Below are positions 1-8,912 of a stretch of 64,000 bases of DNA, piece after piece. The notes beneath the pieces were generated by a model that saw nothing but the letters and a program-made list of their open reading frames with translations, searched no databases and was not told the origin of the DNA. Both the position numbers and the translations under genes were made by a program. Every line of letters begins with the position of its first letter. The first letter of the stretch is position 1. The stretch comes from an uncultured Bacteroidia bacterium (GTDB taxonomy: Bacteria; Bacteroidota; Bacteroidia; Bacteroidales; F082), in NCBI GenBank assembly GCA_902802535.1, contig CADCML010000003.1, positions 62,001 through 126,000 of the forward strand, in the 5' to 3' direction.

Positions 1-1908
1 AATATTGTCTTCCTCGTAGACATATTCACGTGTCACATCAGTATGCTCACTCTTATCATATAATGTGTTGGTACGAATGATGATAGTCACAGTTTTGTCG
101 TTGACGGTGGTGTCGGCAGCCTGTTCCAAATGCTGATAGGTAATGCTACCGTTCAGGTTTTGGATTTCGTAGTACCATTCGGGATGGCCTTCGCCGATGT
201 TCAGATACTCGAAATCAGCCTTTACCGTCACATCGAAATTAGGCATCGCGAACTTGTTGTCCACCACGGGAATTTTGAAGGTTTCGTCGTCCGCCTTGTA
301 AACCTCAACTGAATTAAGCATATAATCAGGTTGAATCTCAACGGAATAGGTGACTTCGTTTCCCAACATGGCCGAAGAAACTGAAGGAATGATTTGGTTG
401 CCGCCATTGTTGCCTACAACACTGATATTGTGTTGGTTGCAGTCTTCTACTATTCTATTTTCATCAATTATATTAATCCAATCCGATTCAAGATACGAGG
501 AACGACTTCCACAAGGTACAATCACCCGCACCTCTTCACCACATTCATCAAAAAACTGATTACCATTGTCCGGCAAAACAGGTGGAACATCACCCAACAT
601 GACAACACTTTGAAGTGAAGTACAACCAAAGAAGAAAGCCTGACCCATAGTTTCCACAGCGTTTCCAATAACTACATTTTTCAATCCTACACAACTGCTA
701 AATATAGAATAACTCATAAATCTAACCGTATTAGGAATGACCACATTTTCAAGCCTATCACATCCACCAAAAACATCATTTGAAAGACTCCTAACATTAC
801 CCAAATCAACGGAGGTCAAGTTTTTACAACCGCTAAACGCAAAGAATCCGATGCTGTCGCACAAGGGCGGAATCTGAACTGAAGTAAGGCTGTCGCACAT
901 ATAAAATGCGTTGTTTCCAATTCTGGTTATGGTATTCGGCATGTTGATTTCAGGAAGACTGGTACATTCGCCAAACAACCAACCTTCAATTGTGGTGACA
1001 CCATCCGGAATGTTCACTGACACGAGATTCGAGCAACGTTGGAAGGCGCAACCACCTAATGAAGTGACCGATGAGGGAATATGCACGGAGGTCAAATTGG
1101 TGCAACCTGCAAACGCACTTCTCCCAATAGTCGTCACCGAATTGGGAATCGTAATCGAGGACAAACCAGTGCAATTGCCAAACGCCGATTCGCCAATGGT
1201 AACGATATGGTCAGGCACTTCATAAGACTCCAAGGCCGTACACCTCGAAAAAATACCTATAGGCAATTCGTGGATACCTTCAGGCCAGTGTATCGAAGTG
1301 AGATTATAGCATTTGCAAAAAGCATATTCGCCAATTTCTGTCAACGAATTGGGCAAATTGATGGAAGTCAGGCTGGAGCATTCAAGAAAAGTTTCACGGC
1401 CAATGCTCCTGATGGCATTTGGGAACGTTATGGAAGCCAAATTGGTACAACCAGCAAAAGCACCGTAATTATACCAAGAATGGCCTTCGATGGTGACAAC
1501 AGAATTGGGTATCACGATTGAAGTGAGGCCTGTGCAATTCTTGAAAGTAGCGTACTGGATGGTCGTGATGGCATTGGGGAGCGCCACGGAAACAAGGTCT
1601 GCACTACCCTCAAAAGCGCCATCGCCAATTAAAGTCACAGTATTGGGAATGTCTACCGACAACAGACCCTCGCAGTATGCAAAGGCATGGGTTTCTATTT
1701 CGACCACCGTATAGATGCGATCATTCACGGCAACCGTACTCGGAATGACAATGTTTCCTGAATAGTCTTCATCACCGTATGTGACGCTGACCGTGCTTAA
1801 TGAATCACTTTTGACATTGTAGCAAATGCCGTTGACTTGAAAATCATAGGCCAAGGCTTGCATCGCGAAGCCGACCAAAATTGCTAAGGTTAATACTAAT
1901 TTTTTCAT
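1..1908 (-). CDS. BspA-like leucine-rich-repeat surface protein (3' end beyond window)
   Basis: The reading frame is open from an ATG at 1908 down to base 1, so at least 636 residues are present and the C-terminus lies outside the window. Residues 1-20 are a signal peptide (MKKLVLTLAILVGFAMQALA). Residues of about 60 to 430 are tandem LRR_5 units of the Treponema/BspA type, recognised by repeated phrases such as IPNSVTTIGRSAFAGCTNL. After the repeats comes a beta-rich stretch ending near NFDVTVKADFE, resembling bacterial extracellular repeat domains. Family members are surface adhesins or secreted proteins; the ligand here is unknown. A T9SS sorting domain may follow but cannot be seen. A REP-like repeat sits just upstream. 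Confidence 0.9.
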   Translation of the reverse strand, partial: MKKLVLTLAILVGFAMQALAYDFQVNGICYNVKSDSLSTVSVTYGDEDYSGNIVIPSTVAVNDRIYTVVEIETHAFAYCEGLLSVDIPNTVTLIGDGAFEGSADLVSVALPNAITTIQYATFKNCTGLTSIVIPNSVVTIEGHSWYNYGAFAGCTNLASITFPNAIRSIGRETFLECSSLTSINLPNSLTEIGEYAFCKCYNLTSIHWPEGIHELPIGIFSRCTALESYEVPDHIVTIGESAFGNCTGLSSITIPNSVTTIGRSAFAGCTNLTSVHIPSSVTSLGGCAFQRCSNLVSVNIPDGVTTIEGWLFGECTSLPEINMPNTITRIGNNAFYMCDSLTSVQIPPLCDSIGFFAFSGCKNLTSVDLGNVRSLSNDVFGGCDRLENVVIPNTVRFMSYSIFSSCVGLKNVVIGNAVETMGQAFFFGCTSLQSVVMLGDVPPVLPDNGNQFFDECGEEVRVIVPCGSRSSYLESDWINIIDENRIVEDCNQHNISVVGNNGGNQIIPSVSSAMLGNEVTYSVEIQPDYMLNSVEVYKADDETFKIPVVDNKFAMPNFDVTVKADFEYLNIGEGHPEWYYEIQNLNGSITYQHLEQAADTTVNDKTVTIIIRTNTLYDKSEHTDVTREYVYEEDNI

Positions 1909-1950
1909 TGTTCTAAGTATTTGATTGTTAATTATTTAATTCTTTATTAT

Positions 1951-1994
1951 GGATTGCTTCGTCGTTCCTCCTCGCAATGACGCAAAGCGCGTCA
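1951..1994. repeat. REP-like palindromic repeat (single unit)
   Basis: The unit begins GGATTGCTTCGTCG and ends in CGCAATGACGCAAAGCGCGTC. The outer parts are partly complementary (ATTGC with GCAAT). The same core recurs at 3503-3645, 41129-41222 and 43252-43289. It lies between the start of the LRR gene and the end of the TPR gene and reaches the TPR stop codon. Confidence 0.75.
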
Positions 1995-3470
1995 TACTGC
2001 ATTGACTATCTCCTCAAAACTCCGCGTGTCTTCGCCAAGGTTCATCTTCATTTGCTTGATGCGGGTCTTGCGTTTGTAGTAGGACTCGGTTTGGGTGTCC
2101 AAGAGAATGGAAATCACTTGGTTGGAGAAACCGTTTTTGGAGAGGCAGCAGATGCGCACGTCCCACGGGCCGAGTTTGGGATAGAGTTCAAGTAGGCGTT
2201 GCGAGAAGCCGTCGTAAACCAAGTCGGTGAGGCTGATGAAGTCGGCCCAATCGTCGTCAGTGAGGGCGAAACTCATCGCGTCGGCGGTCACCTGTTCGCC
2301 GAGGGTTTGCGCTGTGGCGTATATCTTGTTGCGTCCCATGATTTTGCTGGTCATCAGCAGGTCTTTCTGCGAGAGTGTCTGACGGTCGCGGCGGAGGTCG
2401 TCGTTGGTGCGGATGAGGTTCTCCATGTCGCTCACCAACTCATGGATGCGATTTTGGTCGCGCTCCACCTGATTTTGGAACTGCGCCACTGCCAGTTTGT
2501 GGTCGCTCACTTTCTTCCTCACAATCAGCACGATAACTAACATGGCAATCACCGCTGCCGCAATGATAAGCCAGAGTTTCAGGCTGCGGTTGCGCATCAC
2601 GACTTCCATCTCGCTCTTTTGGGCTTTCAGTTCGTACTCAGCCTTCAGGCGTTGCAGGTTGTCCGAAGCGTGTTCCTTGTCGGCCTGCATCATATTTTGC
2701 GTGAAAAGGTCTTGGTATTCAAGGGCTTGCTGCAAGTCGCCCTCATTGTAGGCGATGGCGTAAAGCGTTTGATACACCGACATTTTCAGTCCGGCCCTGT
2801 CGCTTTGGAGGGCGGCGTTGAGGTGGATTTTGGCCGTTTCGTAGTCCTTGGTATAGTAATACAGCACACCGAGGATCATTTCGGCGATGTCCAAGTCGTT
2901 GCCCTCCAAGCCGCCTTGCATGGCGCGACTCACGCACTCGATGGCCTTGGGGAAATTGCCCGTAGGCAGGTAGTAGTCGCGGCCCATTTCGAGGTAAAGG
3001 TCGTTCTGCATGGCCTCGTCATTCAACAAGGTGGCGATGCTGAAAGCAGTGTCGTAGTAGCGTTTGGCTTGGTTGAACTGCTCCATCGAGTTCGCCACAC
3101 GGCCACAGTTGCGCATGGCGGTCATCACTTCGGCGGAGTCGTCCACCTGACGGAAACATTCGATGGCCTCGCGGTGCATCGTGAGCGCATCCTCAAAAAG
3201 GCCGTGCTTGTTGTACATCGCGCCGAGGTTGTCTTTGAGTTGGCCTTCCAATCGGACGGTCTTTTCGTCCGTTTCGCCCTTGCCGAGGAGGTCGAGGGCT
3301 TGGAGGAAACGCTCGGCGGCGGCTTCCGAGAGGCGTTGTTCGCGCAGTTCGGTGCCTTCTTCATATAAGGTACGCGCACGCTCATAGCGTTTTTCCGGCG
3401 TGTCGCAGGCGGTCATCATCGCGCTGAGGGCGACGGCCAAAAGGATTAGGGATTTCTGTTTTGCATTCAT
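1992..3470 (-). CDS. TPR-repeat lipoprotein with transmembrane segment and C-terminal HTH-like region
   Basis: A 492-residue protein with a lipoprotein signal peptide (cysteine in MMTACD, about residue 22). Tetratricopeptide-type helical repeats fill residues 25 to about 280 (for example FNQAKRYYDTAFSIA). One membrane helix follows at about 300-325 (LWLIIAAAVIAMLVIVLIV), then a coiled coil (about 335-375) and a C-terminal region with the spacing of a LuxR-like helix-turn-helix (LGPWDVRICCLSKNGFS). This layout is common in Bacteroidetes as membrane-bound one-component sensors with periplasmic TPRs and a cytoplasmic effector region. The signal sensed and target genes are unknown. It is a single-gene unit. 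Confidence 0.8.
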   Translation of the reverse strand: MNAKQKSLILLAVALSAMMTACDTPEKRYERARTLYEEGTELREQRLSEAAAERFLQALDLLGKGETDEKTVRLEGQLKDNLGAMYNKHGLFEDALTMHREAIECFRQVDDSAEVMTAMRNCGRVANSMEQFNQAKRYYDTAFSIATLLNDEAMQNDLYLEMGRDYYLPTGNFPKAIECVSRAMQGGLEGNDLDIAEMILGVLYYYTKDYETAKIHLNAALQSDRAGLKMSVYQTLYAIAYNEGDLQQALEYQDLFTQNMMQADKEHASDNLQRLKAEYELKAQKSEMEVVMRNRSLKLWLIIAAAVIAMLVIVLIVRKKVSDHKLAVAQFQNQVERDQNRIHELVSDMENLIRTNDDLRRDRQTLSQKDLLMTSKIMGRNKIYATAQTLGEQVTADAMSFALTDDDWADFISLTDLVYDGFSQRLLELYPKLGPWDVRICCLSKNGFSNQVISILLDTQTESYYKRKTRIKQMKMNLGEDTRSFEEIVNAV

Positions 3471-3502
3471 AGGCTGTATCTTTTTGACTCATGACATTTC
3501 TA

Positions 3503-3645
3503 CCGCTTCGCGTCATTGCGAACGAAGTGAAGCAATCCAGGAATTCGTTTCATTCGCCTCATTCGCCGACCGATAATAACGGCGAATTACGCGAATTGTG
3601 CGAATGGATTGCTTCGTCGTGCCTCCTCGCAATGACGCGAAGCGC
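3503..3645. repeat. BIME-like inverted pair of REP units
   Basis: Two REP-like units face each other: the left arm (CGTCATTGCGAACG..AGTGAAGCAATCC) pairs with the right arm (GGATTGCTTCGTCG..TCGCAATGACG), and the middle holds a second palindrome (CATTCGCCG against CGGCGAAT). Together they fill most of the gap between the ATPase gene and the TPR gene. Such pairs form long hairpins in transcripts and are often mobilised by RAYT (Y1) transposases; none is seen in this window. Confidence 0.75.
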
Positions 3646-3723
3646 GTCGAAGCACCATGCTTGTTGCTGCAAAAATATATAGAAAAAAGCCTTGTCAAGA
3701 GGTTTTCGGAGCCTCCAAAATTC

Positions 3724-3818
3724 TTGTCCCTATGATTTTTGGTTTGTCCAAATTCAAAACATTGGATTTCAATGGATTGAATTTTATTGGGACATTTTTT
3801 TGTCCCTATGATTTTTGG
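3724..3818. repeat. Direct repeat of 19 bp downstream of the ATPase gene
   Basis: TTGTCCCTATGATTTTTGG occurs at 3724-3742 and again at 3800-3818, 76 bases apart. The second copy is preceded by its own partial complement, making the hairpin GGGACA-T6-TGTCCC (3789-3806). The copies lie just after the ATPase stop codon (3829). Function unknown; they could be remnants of an insertion or 3' UTR elements. Confidence 0.6.
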
Positions 3819-3828
3819 GAAATCGGCC

Positions 3829-4956
3829 TTAAATCCGCTCCAACCAGTGCGAAAAAAAGACATCACCGACGGAATAATCGGTTCCTTCGAGGCTGACTTC
3901 AGCATTGAGCAGCCCTTTCTCGCTGAGCGATTCGCACAATTGTCGCGAGGCCGAAGCACCGCCAATTTGGTAACGTTTCAAAAAGTCAGTCGCCGTGATT
4001 TGCCTCACACTGCCCTCTTTTGCCACCGCAATAAGATATTTCCACTGTTTGTCCGTCATCATCTGCCGGTATTGCAAATAGACACTTTCACTTTCCTTCA
4101 GCAATTGGTTGCAAGCGCTTTTCACCTCAGCCAAGTCGATGTTTTTCTTACCGTTGGCATAAAGCGTGTGGCAAAGCCGTTGCGTGTAATAGGTAACCCG
4201 ACGTGTCCAGTCAAGGATAAATTGAAGGGCTTCATCGGTGATGCTTCGCTTGCCTTTGCCAAACAACCGACGGATAAAGTCAGAATAACGCTCTTCCGAT
4301 ATTTTTCCCAAGGAAACAAAAGCCGTACTTGCATAGAAAGGCTTTCGCTCGTTGGCGAAAATGTCCGTCATGATGTGCTTTTTGCTGCCACTAAAGATGA
4401 AAGTGAGGTTTTTGCATTGTTGGATATAGGTGCGCAACAAGGCCTCCATGTTTTGCTCGGGATATTCGCGAATTTGTTGGAACTCGTCGAAAGCGATGAC
4501 TATCGGGATATTCTGACCATCAAGAAACTCAAACAGACCACGCAGGGTATATTCTTTTTCTTGCGCATTCTGATAGGTGATTTGCAGTTGAGGCTGTCCC
4601 GTCAAGGTGTCGTAAGTGACGAGCGGACGGAGCAACTTGATATAGTTCAACAACCGCTTGCCAAATGAGGATTTTTCTGGAATGGCACTTAATACTGCTT
4701 CTGCGAACAAGTTGATGAACCCATCCATATTGTCCGAAGCAAAAATGTCAACATATACAGTATAAATTTTAGGATAAGTGTCTTTGATTTCATCAAAAAG
4801 CCGAAAAATCAGCCCTGTTTTCCCCAAACGACGCTGCGAAATCAAGGTCATATTGGCCTGATTTAGGCAGTTACGCATTATCAATTGTAACTCTTCTTCG
4901 CGGTCACAGAACAAGTCTTTTGAATCGTAATTATTGATAATGAACGGATTATTCAT
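3829..4956 (-). CDS. AAA ATPase of the ATPase_2 (archaeal-type) family, copy 1
   Basis: A 375-residue P-loop ATPase (PF01637/COG1672-like). The Walker A segment is RRLGKTGLIF near residue 42; Walker B is IVIAFDEFQQI near residue 150; a sensor-like FIFSGSKKH follows. The last about 100 residues look like a winged helix (TATDFLKRY..ASRQLCESLSEKGLL), so the protein may bind DNA. It is a diverged paralogue of the gene at 24089-25228, sharing the N-terminal NPF...FCDREEE motif and domain order. Unlike that copy it has no companion nuclease. A -7 box (TATCTTTG, complement of 4985-4992) lies upstream, overlapped by the operator array at 5010-5051. Such STAND-like ATPases are frequent in Bacteroidetes; function is generally unknown. 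Confidence 0.8.
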   Translation of the reverse strand: MNNPFIINNYDSKDLFCDREEELQLIMRNCLNQANMTLISQRRLGKTGLIFRLFDEIKDTYPKIYTVYVDIFASDNMDGFINLFAEAVLSAIPEKSSFGKRLLNYIKLLRPLVTYDTLTGQPQLQITYQNAQEKEYTLRGLFEFLDGQNIPIVIAFDEFQQIREYPEQNMEALLRTYIQQCKNLTFIFSGSKKHIMTDIFANERKPFYASTAFVSLGKISEERYSDFIRRLFGKGKRSITDEALQFILDWTRRVTYYTQRLCHTLYANGKKNIDLAEVKSACNQLLKESESVYLQYRQMMTDKQWKYLIAVAKEGSVRQITATDFLKRYQIGGASASRQLCESLSEKGLLNAEVSLEGTDYSVGDVFFSHWLERI

Positions 4957-5009
4957 ATTTCGACACCATTTTGATTGAACGCTGCAAAGATAAACAAACT
5001 TTTTTGATT

Positions 5010-5051
5010 ACACAAAATATGTTACATAAATTATGTAACACAAAATATGTA
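5010..5051. promoter_or_regulatory. Three tandem 14-bp palindromic operator-like units
   Basis: Three abutting 14-mers, ACACAAAATATGTT (5010-5023), ACATAAATTATGTA (5024-5037) and ACACAAAATATGTA (5038-5051), each have ACA-N7-TGT symmetry; the block is itself nearly palindromic, flanked by TTTTTTGATT and AATCAAAAAA. On the minus strand a TTTG (complement of 5013-5016) sits 20 bases from the TATCTTTG -7 box, so the array overlaps the -33 element of the ATPase promoter. This suggests cooperative repressor binding, possibly autoregulation. Confidence 0.65.
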
Positions 5052-5054
5052 ATC

Positions 5055-5086
5055 AAAAAAAAGGACGCTGCCTTTCGGTAGCGTCC
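5055..5086 (-). terminator. Rho-independent terminator of fusA
   Basis: On the minus strand the stem GGACGCT/AGCGTCC with a CCGAAAGG inner loop region (5063-5086) is followed directly by a run of eight T. It lies 23 bases past the fusA stop. The T run is shared with the right flank of the 14-bp array. Confidence 0.85.
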
Positions 5087-5109
5087 AAATTCTTGACAAA
5101 CGAAGGTAT

Positions 5110-7182
5110 TTATTCCTTCTGATTTCGTTCCTTGACGATCTCTTCCTGCTTGTCCTTCGGCGTCGGCATGTACTGGTGGAACTCCATCGAGTAATTGGCA
5201 CGGCCCGAAGTGAGGTTGCGCAACGCGGTGGCATAGCCGAACATCTCCATCAGCGGGACGAAGGCATCCAACTTCTGCGAACCCTTACGGAAACGCCTCA
5301 TCGCCTCGATGCGGCCACGACGCTTGTTGACATCGCCGGTTACATTGCCGATGTAGTCGTCAGGCGTGTTGATTTCCACCTTCATCACAGGCTCAAGCAG
5401 CACGGGGCTGGCTTTCATGAAGGCCTGTTTGAAGCACATTTGGGCGCAAAGTTGGAAGGCCATGTCGCTGGAGTCGACGGGGTGCGAACTACCGTCCACG
5501 AGGACGCACTTCACATCCACGACGGGATAGCCCGCGAAAGGACCTTTGTTCATGGCCGCGGCCAAACCCTTCTGCACCGAGGGGATGTATTCCTTCGGAA
5601 TCACGCCGCCCTTGGTAATGTCGACGAACTCGAAGCCGCCTCCTGGGTTGGGCTCGAAGCGGATGACGGTATGGGCAAACTGACCCTTGCCGCCGGATTG
5701 CTTGGCGTACTTGTAGTTGCACTCGAACGGCGCAGTGATGGTCTCGCGGAACGACACCGAAGGTGCGCCCACCGTGACCGGCACCTTGAACTCTTCTTTC
5801 AGGCGGTCGACGATGATTTCCAGATGCAACTCACCCATGCCCGCGATGATGGTCTCTTCCGTTTCCTCATCGAAATGCGCGTGGAACGACGGGTCTTCGT
5901 TGCAAAGCTTGGCCAAGGCCTCGCTCAACTTGCTGCGGTTTTTCTTATCGTCCAAATTGACTTTCATTTCGATGACCGCAGGCGGTATATTGATGGATTC
6001 CAACAAGATAGGCTGTTTGTCTTCCTGACAAAGGGTGTCGCCCGTCTTGGTGTATTTCATGCCCACGAGAGCAACGATTTCGCCCGCGCCAGCCTCGATG
6101 ATTTCCTCGCGTTCCTTCGCCTTGATGCGGAAGATGCGGCCCACACGCTCACTCTTCATCTTATTGGTGTTGTAAACGCACATGCCGTTGGTCAGCTTGC
6201 CGCTGAAGATACGGATGAAGGTCTGCTGACCCACATACGGGTCGTTGATGAGCTTGAATGCCAAAGCGGCAAAAGGCTCATTCTCAGAGGGATTGCGCTG
6301 GTAAGTCTTCTCCTCGTTGGAGGGGTCGTGTGCGATGACGGCACCCAAGTCGTTGGGCGAAGGCAGATAATCCACGATGGCGTCCAAAAGGAGTTGGATA
6401 CCTTTGTTTTTATAGGCAGCACCACAGAGCACTGGCACCATCATCAGTTTGATGGTGGCTTTGCGGATGGCGGCCATCAGCTTGTCAGTGGGGATTTCTT
6501 GGTCGTCGAGGTAGAGTTCGGCGATTTCATCATCGAGGTCGGCGACCTTCTCGATGAGGTTGCGGCGGGCTTCCAAAGCCTGCTCCATCATGTTTTCCGG
6601 AATCGGGCCGACGATGCGCTCTTTCTCGATGAAGCGCACCGAGTTCATCTGAACCAAGTCTATCATGCCTTCAAACGTAGCCTCAACTCCAATGGGCAAG
6701 TGCAACGGCACTGCGTTGGCACCCAGATACTTGTGCATTTGGTTGACAACTTCTTGGAAGTCGGCACCCGTGCGGTCCATCTTGTTGACGAAAGCGATAC
6801 GAGGCACACGGTATTTGTCGGCTTGGTTCCACACCGTCTCCGATTGCGGCTCCACGCCACCCACGGCGCAGAACACCGCCACCATGCCGTCGATGACACG
6901 CAGCGAGCGTTCCACCTCGACGGTGAAGTCGACGTGGCCGGGAGTATCAATAAGGTTGATCTGATAGCCGTTCCAATGTGCGGTGATGGCCGCCGAAGCG
7001 ATGGTGATGCCGCGCTCCTGCTCCTGTTTCATGAAGTCCATGGTGGCTTGTCCGTCGTGCGTCTCGCCCACCTTACGGTTGACGCCCGTGAAGAACAAGA
7101 TGCGTTCCGAAACCGTAGTTTTTCCTGCATCGATATGCGCAGCGATACCGATGTTTCTCAATTTTGAAATGTTTAAGCTCAT
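5110..7182 (-). CDS. fusA: Translation elongation factor G
   Basis: A 690-residue GTPase that catalyses ribosomal translocation. The G1 loop AHIDAGKTT is at about residue 16, DTPGHVDF (G3) at about 83 and NKMD (G4) at about 137; domains II to V follow with the usual order and length for bacterial EF-G. The start at 7182 ([20 protein letters not shown]) matches the family N-terminus. It is monocistronic here, not in a str operon with rpsL and rpsG. A TACCTTTG -7 box lies on the minus strand at about 7240-7247, and a strong terminator follows. Confidence 0.97.
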   Translation of the reverse strand: MSLNISKLRNIGIAAHIDAGKTTVSERILFFTGVNRKVGETHDGQATMDFMKQEQERGITIASAAITAHWNGYQINLIDTPGHVDFTVEVERSLRVIDGMVAVFCAVGGVEPQSETVWNQADKYRVPRIAFVNKMDRTGADFQEVVNQMHKYLGANAVPLHLPIGVEATFEGMIDLVQMNSVRFIEKERIVGPIPENMMEQALEARRNLIEKVADLDDEIAELYLDDQEIPTDKLMAAIRKATIKLMMVPVLCGAAYKNKGIQLLLDAIVDYLPSPNDLGAVIAHDPSNEEKTYQRNPSENEPFAALAFKLINDPYVGQQTFIRIFSGKLTNGMCVYNTNKMKSERVGRIFRIKAKEREEIIEAGAGEIVALVGMKYTKTGDTLCQEDKQPILLESINIPPAVIEMKVNLDDKKNRSKLSEALAKLCNEDPSFHAHFDEETEETIIAGMGELHLEIIVDRLKEEFKVPVTVGAPSVSFRETITAPFECNYKYAKQSGGKGQFAHTVIRFEPNPGGGFEFVDITKGGVIPKEYIPSVQKGLAAAMNKGPFAGYPVVDVKCVLVDGSSHPVDSSDMAFQLCAQMCFKQAFMKASPVLLEPVMKVEINTPDDYIGNVTGDVNKRRGRIEAMRRFRKGSQKLDAFVPLMEMFGYATALRNLTSGRANYSMEFHQYMPTPKDKQEEIVKERNQKE

Positions 7183-7295
7183 TATTTATCTGATATTTAA
7201 TTCTTTGCAAAAACGAATCGGCTTTTTGATTCGGGGTGCAAAGGTAGGAAAAAGTTTTTGAATGGCGATTCGGGGAAAAGTTTTGCTCAAATCCT

Positions 7296-7325
7296 TTTGT
7301 TAATTGCACAAAAAAAGTATTTTTG
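7296..7325 (+). promoter_or_regulatory. Bacteroidetes-type promoter
   Basis: TTTG at 7296-7299 and TATTTTTG at 7318-7325 are separated by 18 bases, close to the Bacteroidetes consensus TTTG-N19-TAnnTTTG. It lies 20 bases before the ATG of the T9SS-sorted protein. Confidence 0.65.
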
Positions 7326-7344
7326 CTGCCCAAATTACAAAACT

Positions 7345-8658
7345 ATGAAAAGCATAATCAGCACCTTGTTTATTTGCGCATTTGCCATTGGTTCCACCTA
7401 TGCCCGTTCCCTTAACGACAGCATCGCCCAACCCAGCCATGTCACCTTAATCCGGCATGACGCATCCGGAGAAGTATTAAGTTCGAGTTATAGAGACTTC
7501 GGCTATTATGGCGACGGAAAACTCAAGACTTTCAATTATCCCGGAATGGGCAAAACTTATTATTATGACGGAGATTTTCTCACGAAATTAACCATAAGGA
7601 ATGGTACCGAGCACCCGGTCTATCATGAAACCTTCAGATACTATTATGAGAACGACAAAGTAAGCAGCATCTATCATGATGGAGACGAGTATGGGATAAC
7701 ACACTCCTACAGAATCGGGTTTACATACGATGCATACGGCAGGCTTGAAAAGAAAGAACTTTTCGACTATTACTATTCTTGGGCATACGAAACAGATTCT
7801 CTCTGGAGTTACTGGACCTACGAGTATTTTGACAATGGGAAAACGAGAAAGGAAACGATGTATGAGTATCCGTACTCCAAAGAATATGCGTTGACTTCCA
7901 TTGAAACCTATCGTTATGATGACGATTACCGATTGATTTCCATCCAAAAGGACTCGGAAACATCGCCCCTGACTTTGACAACCTACACCTACACCGATAA
8001 TGGCGAATTGGAAACCGAAACCAACCAAAACTGGGAAGACGGCCAATGGGTCAATGCGAGCAAGTATGTGAATGTTTTCGGTTTTGAAGGTCGCATTGAG
8101 GAACACCAGATGGGCGAATGGTCCGGCAACGAATGGAATCTCAACAAGAAAGCTTTGTACGTATATGATGCAAATGGCCCATGCAAGAACATTTCGATTT
8201 TTAGAGAAACCGAGGACCTTTTGGCTTGGGATTATGAGGACGACACCGTTATCTATAACGTTACTTATCCTTATTATCCCTTCAAAAAAAGCATTCCCGT
8301 TTTCAACAATCCTTTGCTGTCCATGCAGGAAAGCGATTTGCCCGGGACTTGTGCATACTACAACGAAATGGAGATTGAGTACATTTATACCCAAACCCCA
8401 ACCTATAATTCCGTTGGAGAGAAGGACAACGAGGCCTGCAAGGTGTATCCCAATCCCGGCAACGGCTTTGTGACCATCACCGCCCCCTTCGAGCGTTCGG
8501 TCATCCGTTTTTACGACCTTCAGGGACGTTTGGTTCACGCACAGCTTTTCGACTTCCAAACCAACATCAACACCGCCAACTGGAAATCAGGGCTTTATCT
8601 TTGGGAAATCTGGCAAGACACACAAAAGGCCGCCTCGGGGAAGTGGGTTAAGCAGTAA
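7345..8658 (+). CDS. Secreted protein with YD-like repeats and T9SS type A sorting domain
   Basis: A 437-residue protein. The ATG at 7345 is chosen over upstream in-frame starts because it gives a clean signal peptide (MKSIISTLFICAFAIGSTYA) and sits behind a good promoter. The body is rich in Tyr/Asp strand repeats (YDAYGRLEKKELF, YRYDDDYRLISIQKD) resembling RHS/YD-type beta-strand repeats. The last about 75 residues (VYPNPGNGF..YDLQGRLV..GLYLWEI) are a T9SS type A sorting domain, so it is expected to be exported by the type IX system and anchored or released. No enzyme motif was recognised. Confidence 0.82.
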   Translation: MKSIISTLFICAFAIGSTYARSLNDSIAQPSHVTLIRHDASGEVLSSSYRDFGYYGDGKLKTFNYPGMGKTYYYDGDFLTKLTIRNGTEHPVYHETFRYYYENDKVSSIYHDGDEYGITHSYRIGFTYDAYGRLEKKELFDYYYSWAYETDSLWSYWTYEYFDNGKTRKETMYEYPYSKEYALTSIETYRYDDDYRLISIQKDSETSPLTLTTYTYTDNGELETETNQNWEDGQWVNASKYVNVFGFEGRIEEHQMGEWSGNEWNLNKKALYVYDANGPCKNISIFRETEDLLAWDYEDDTVIYNVTYPYYPFKKSIPVFNNPLLSMQESDLPGTCAYYNEMEIEYIYTQTPTYNSVGEKDNEACKVYPNPGNGFVTITAPFERSVIRFYDLQGRLVHAQLFDFQTNINTANWKSGLYLWEIWQDTQKAASGKWVKQ

Positions 8659-8764
8659 ATAAGAATTGCAGACCTTGGGGGCATAAGTCCAATTTTTTAT
8701 GCGTTAAGACCCGAAAGTTTGCAGAAATTCATTGTGATTTAGAAGTGTGAATTTGTTTCATTTT

Positions 8765-8911
8765 TCATACTTCGTAACGGTTGGCCAATTCTTTCTTGTA
8801 ATCAAAATCCTTCGGAGCAGTCGCTATGCCACGCAGACGAGAGGATAAACTTTTACCCTCTGAATCTGCTCTCTTGAGATTCGTTGCATATTGAATTAAC
8901 GACAGTTCCAT
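8765..8911 (-). CDS. Small ORF of 48 residues, unidentified
   Basis: An ATG at about 8911 opens a 48-codon frame starting MELSLIQYATNLKRADSEG and ending KKELANRYEV. It begins directly after the sialidase stop codon on the same strand, so it would be co-transcribed. The composition is protein-like (basic, amphipathic) and the DFDYKKEL segment resembles small antitoxin-like or truncated proteins, but no family is recognised. It may be a gene remnant. The other 106 bases of this gap (8659-8764) show nothing clear. Confidence 0.35.
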   Translation of the reverse strand: MELSLIQYATNLKRADSEGKSLSSRLRGIATAPKDFDYKKELANRYEV

Positions 8912-8912
8912 T

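Noticed and set aside
5176..7167. 663-codon open frame antisense to fusA
   Set aside because: Codon-bias shadow of a highly expressed gene; the product has no domain, and fusA on the other strand is unmistakable.
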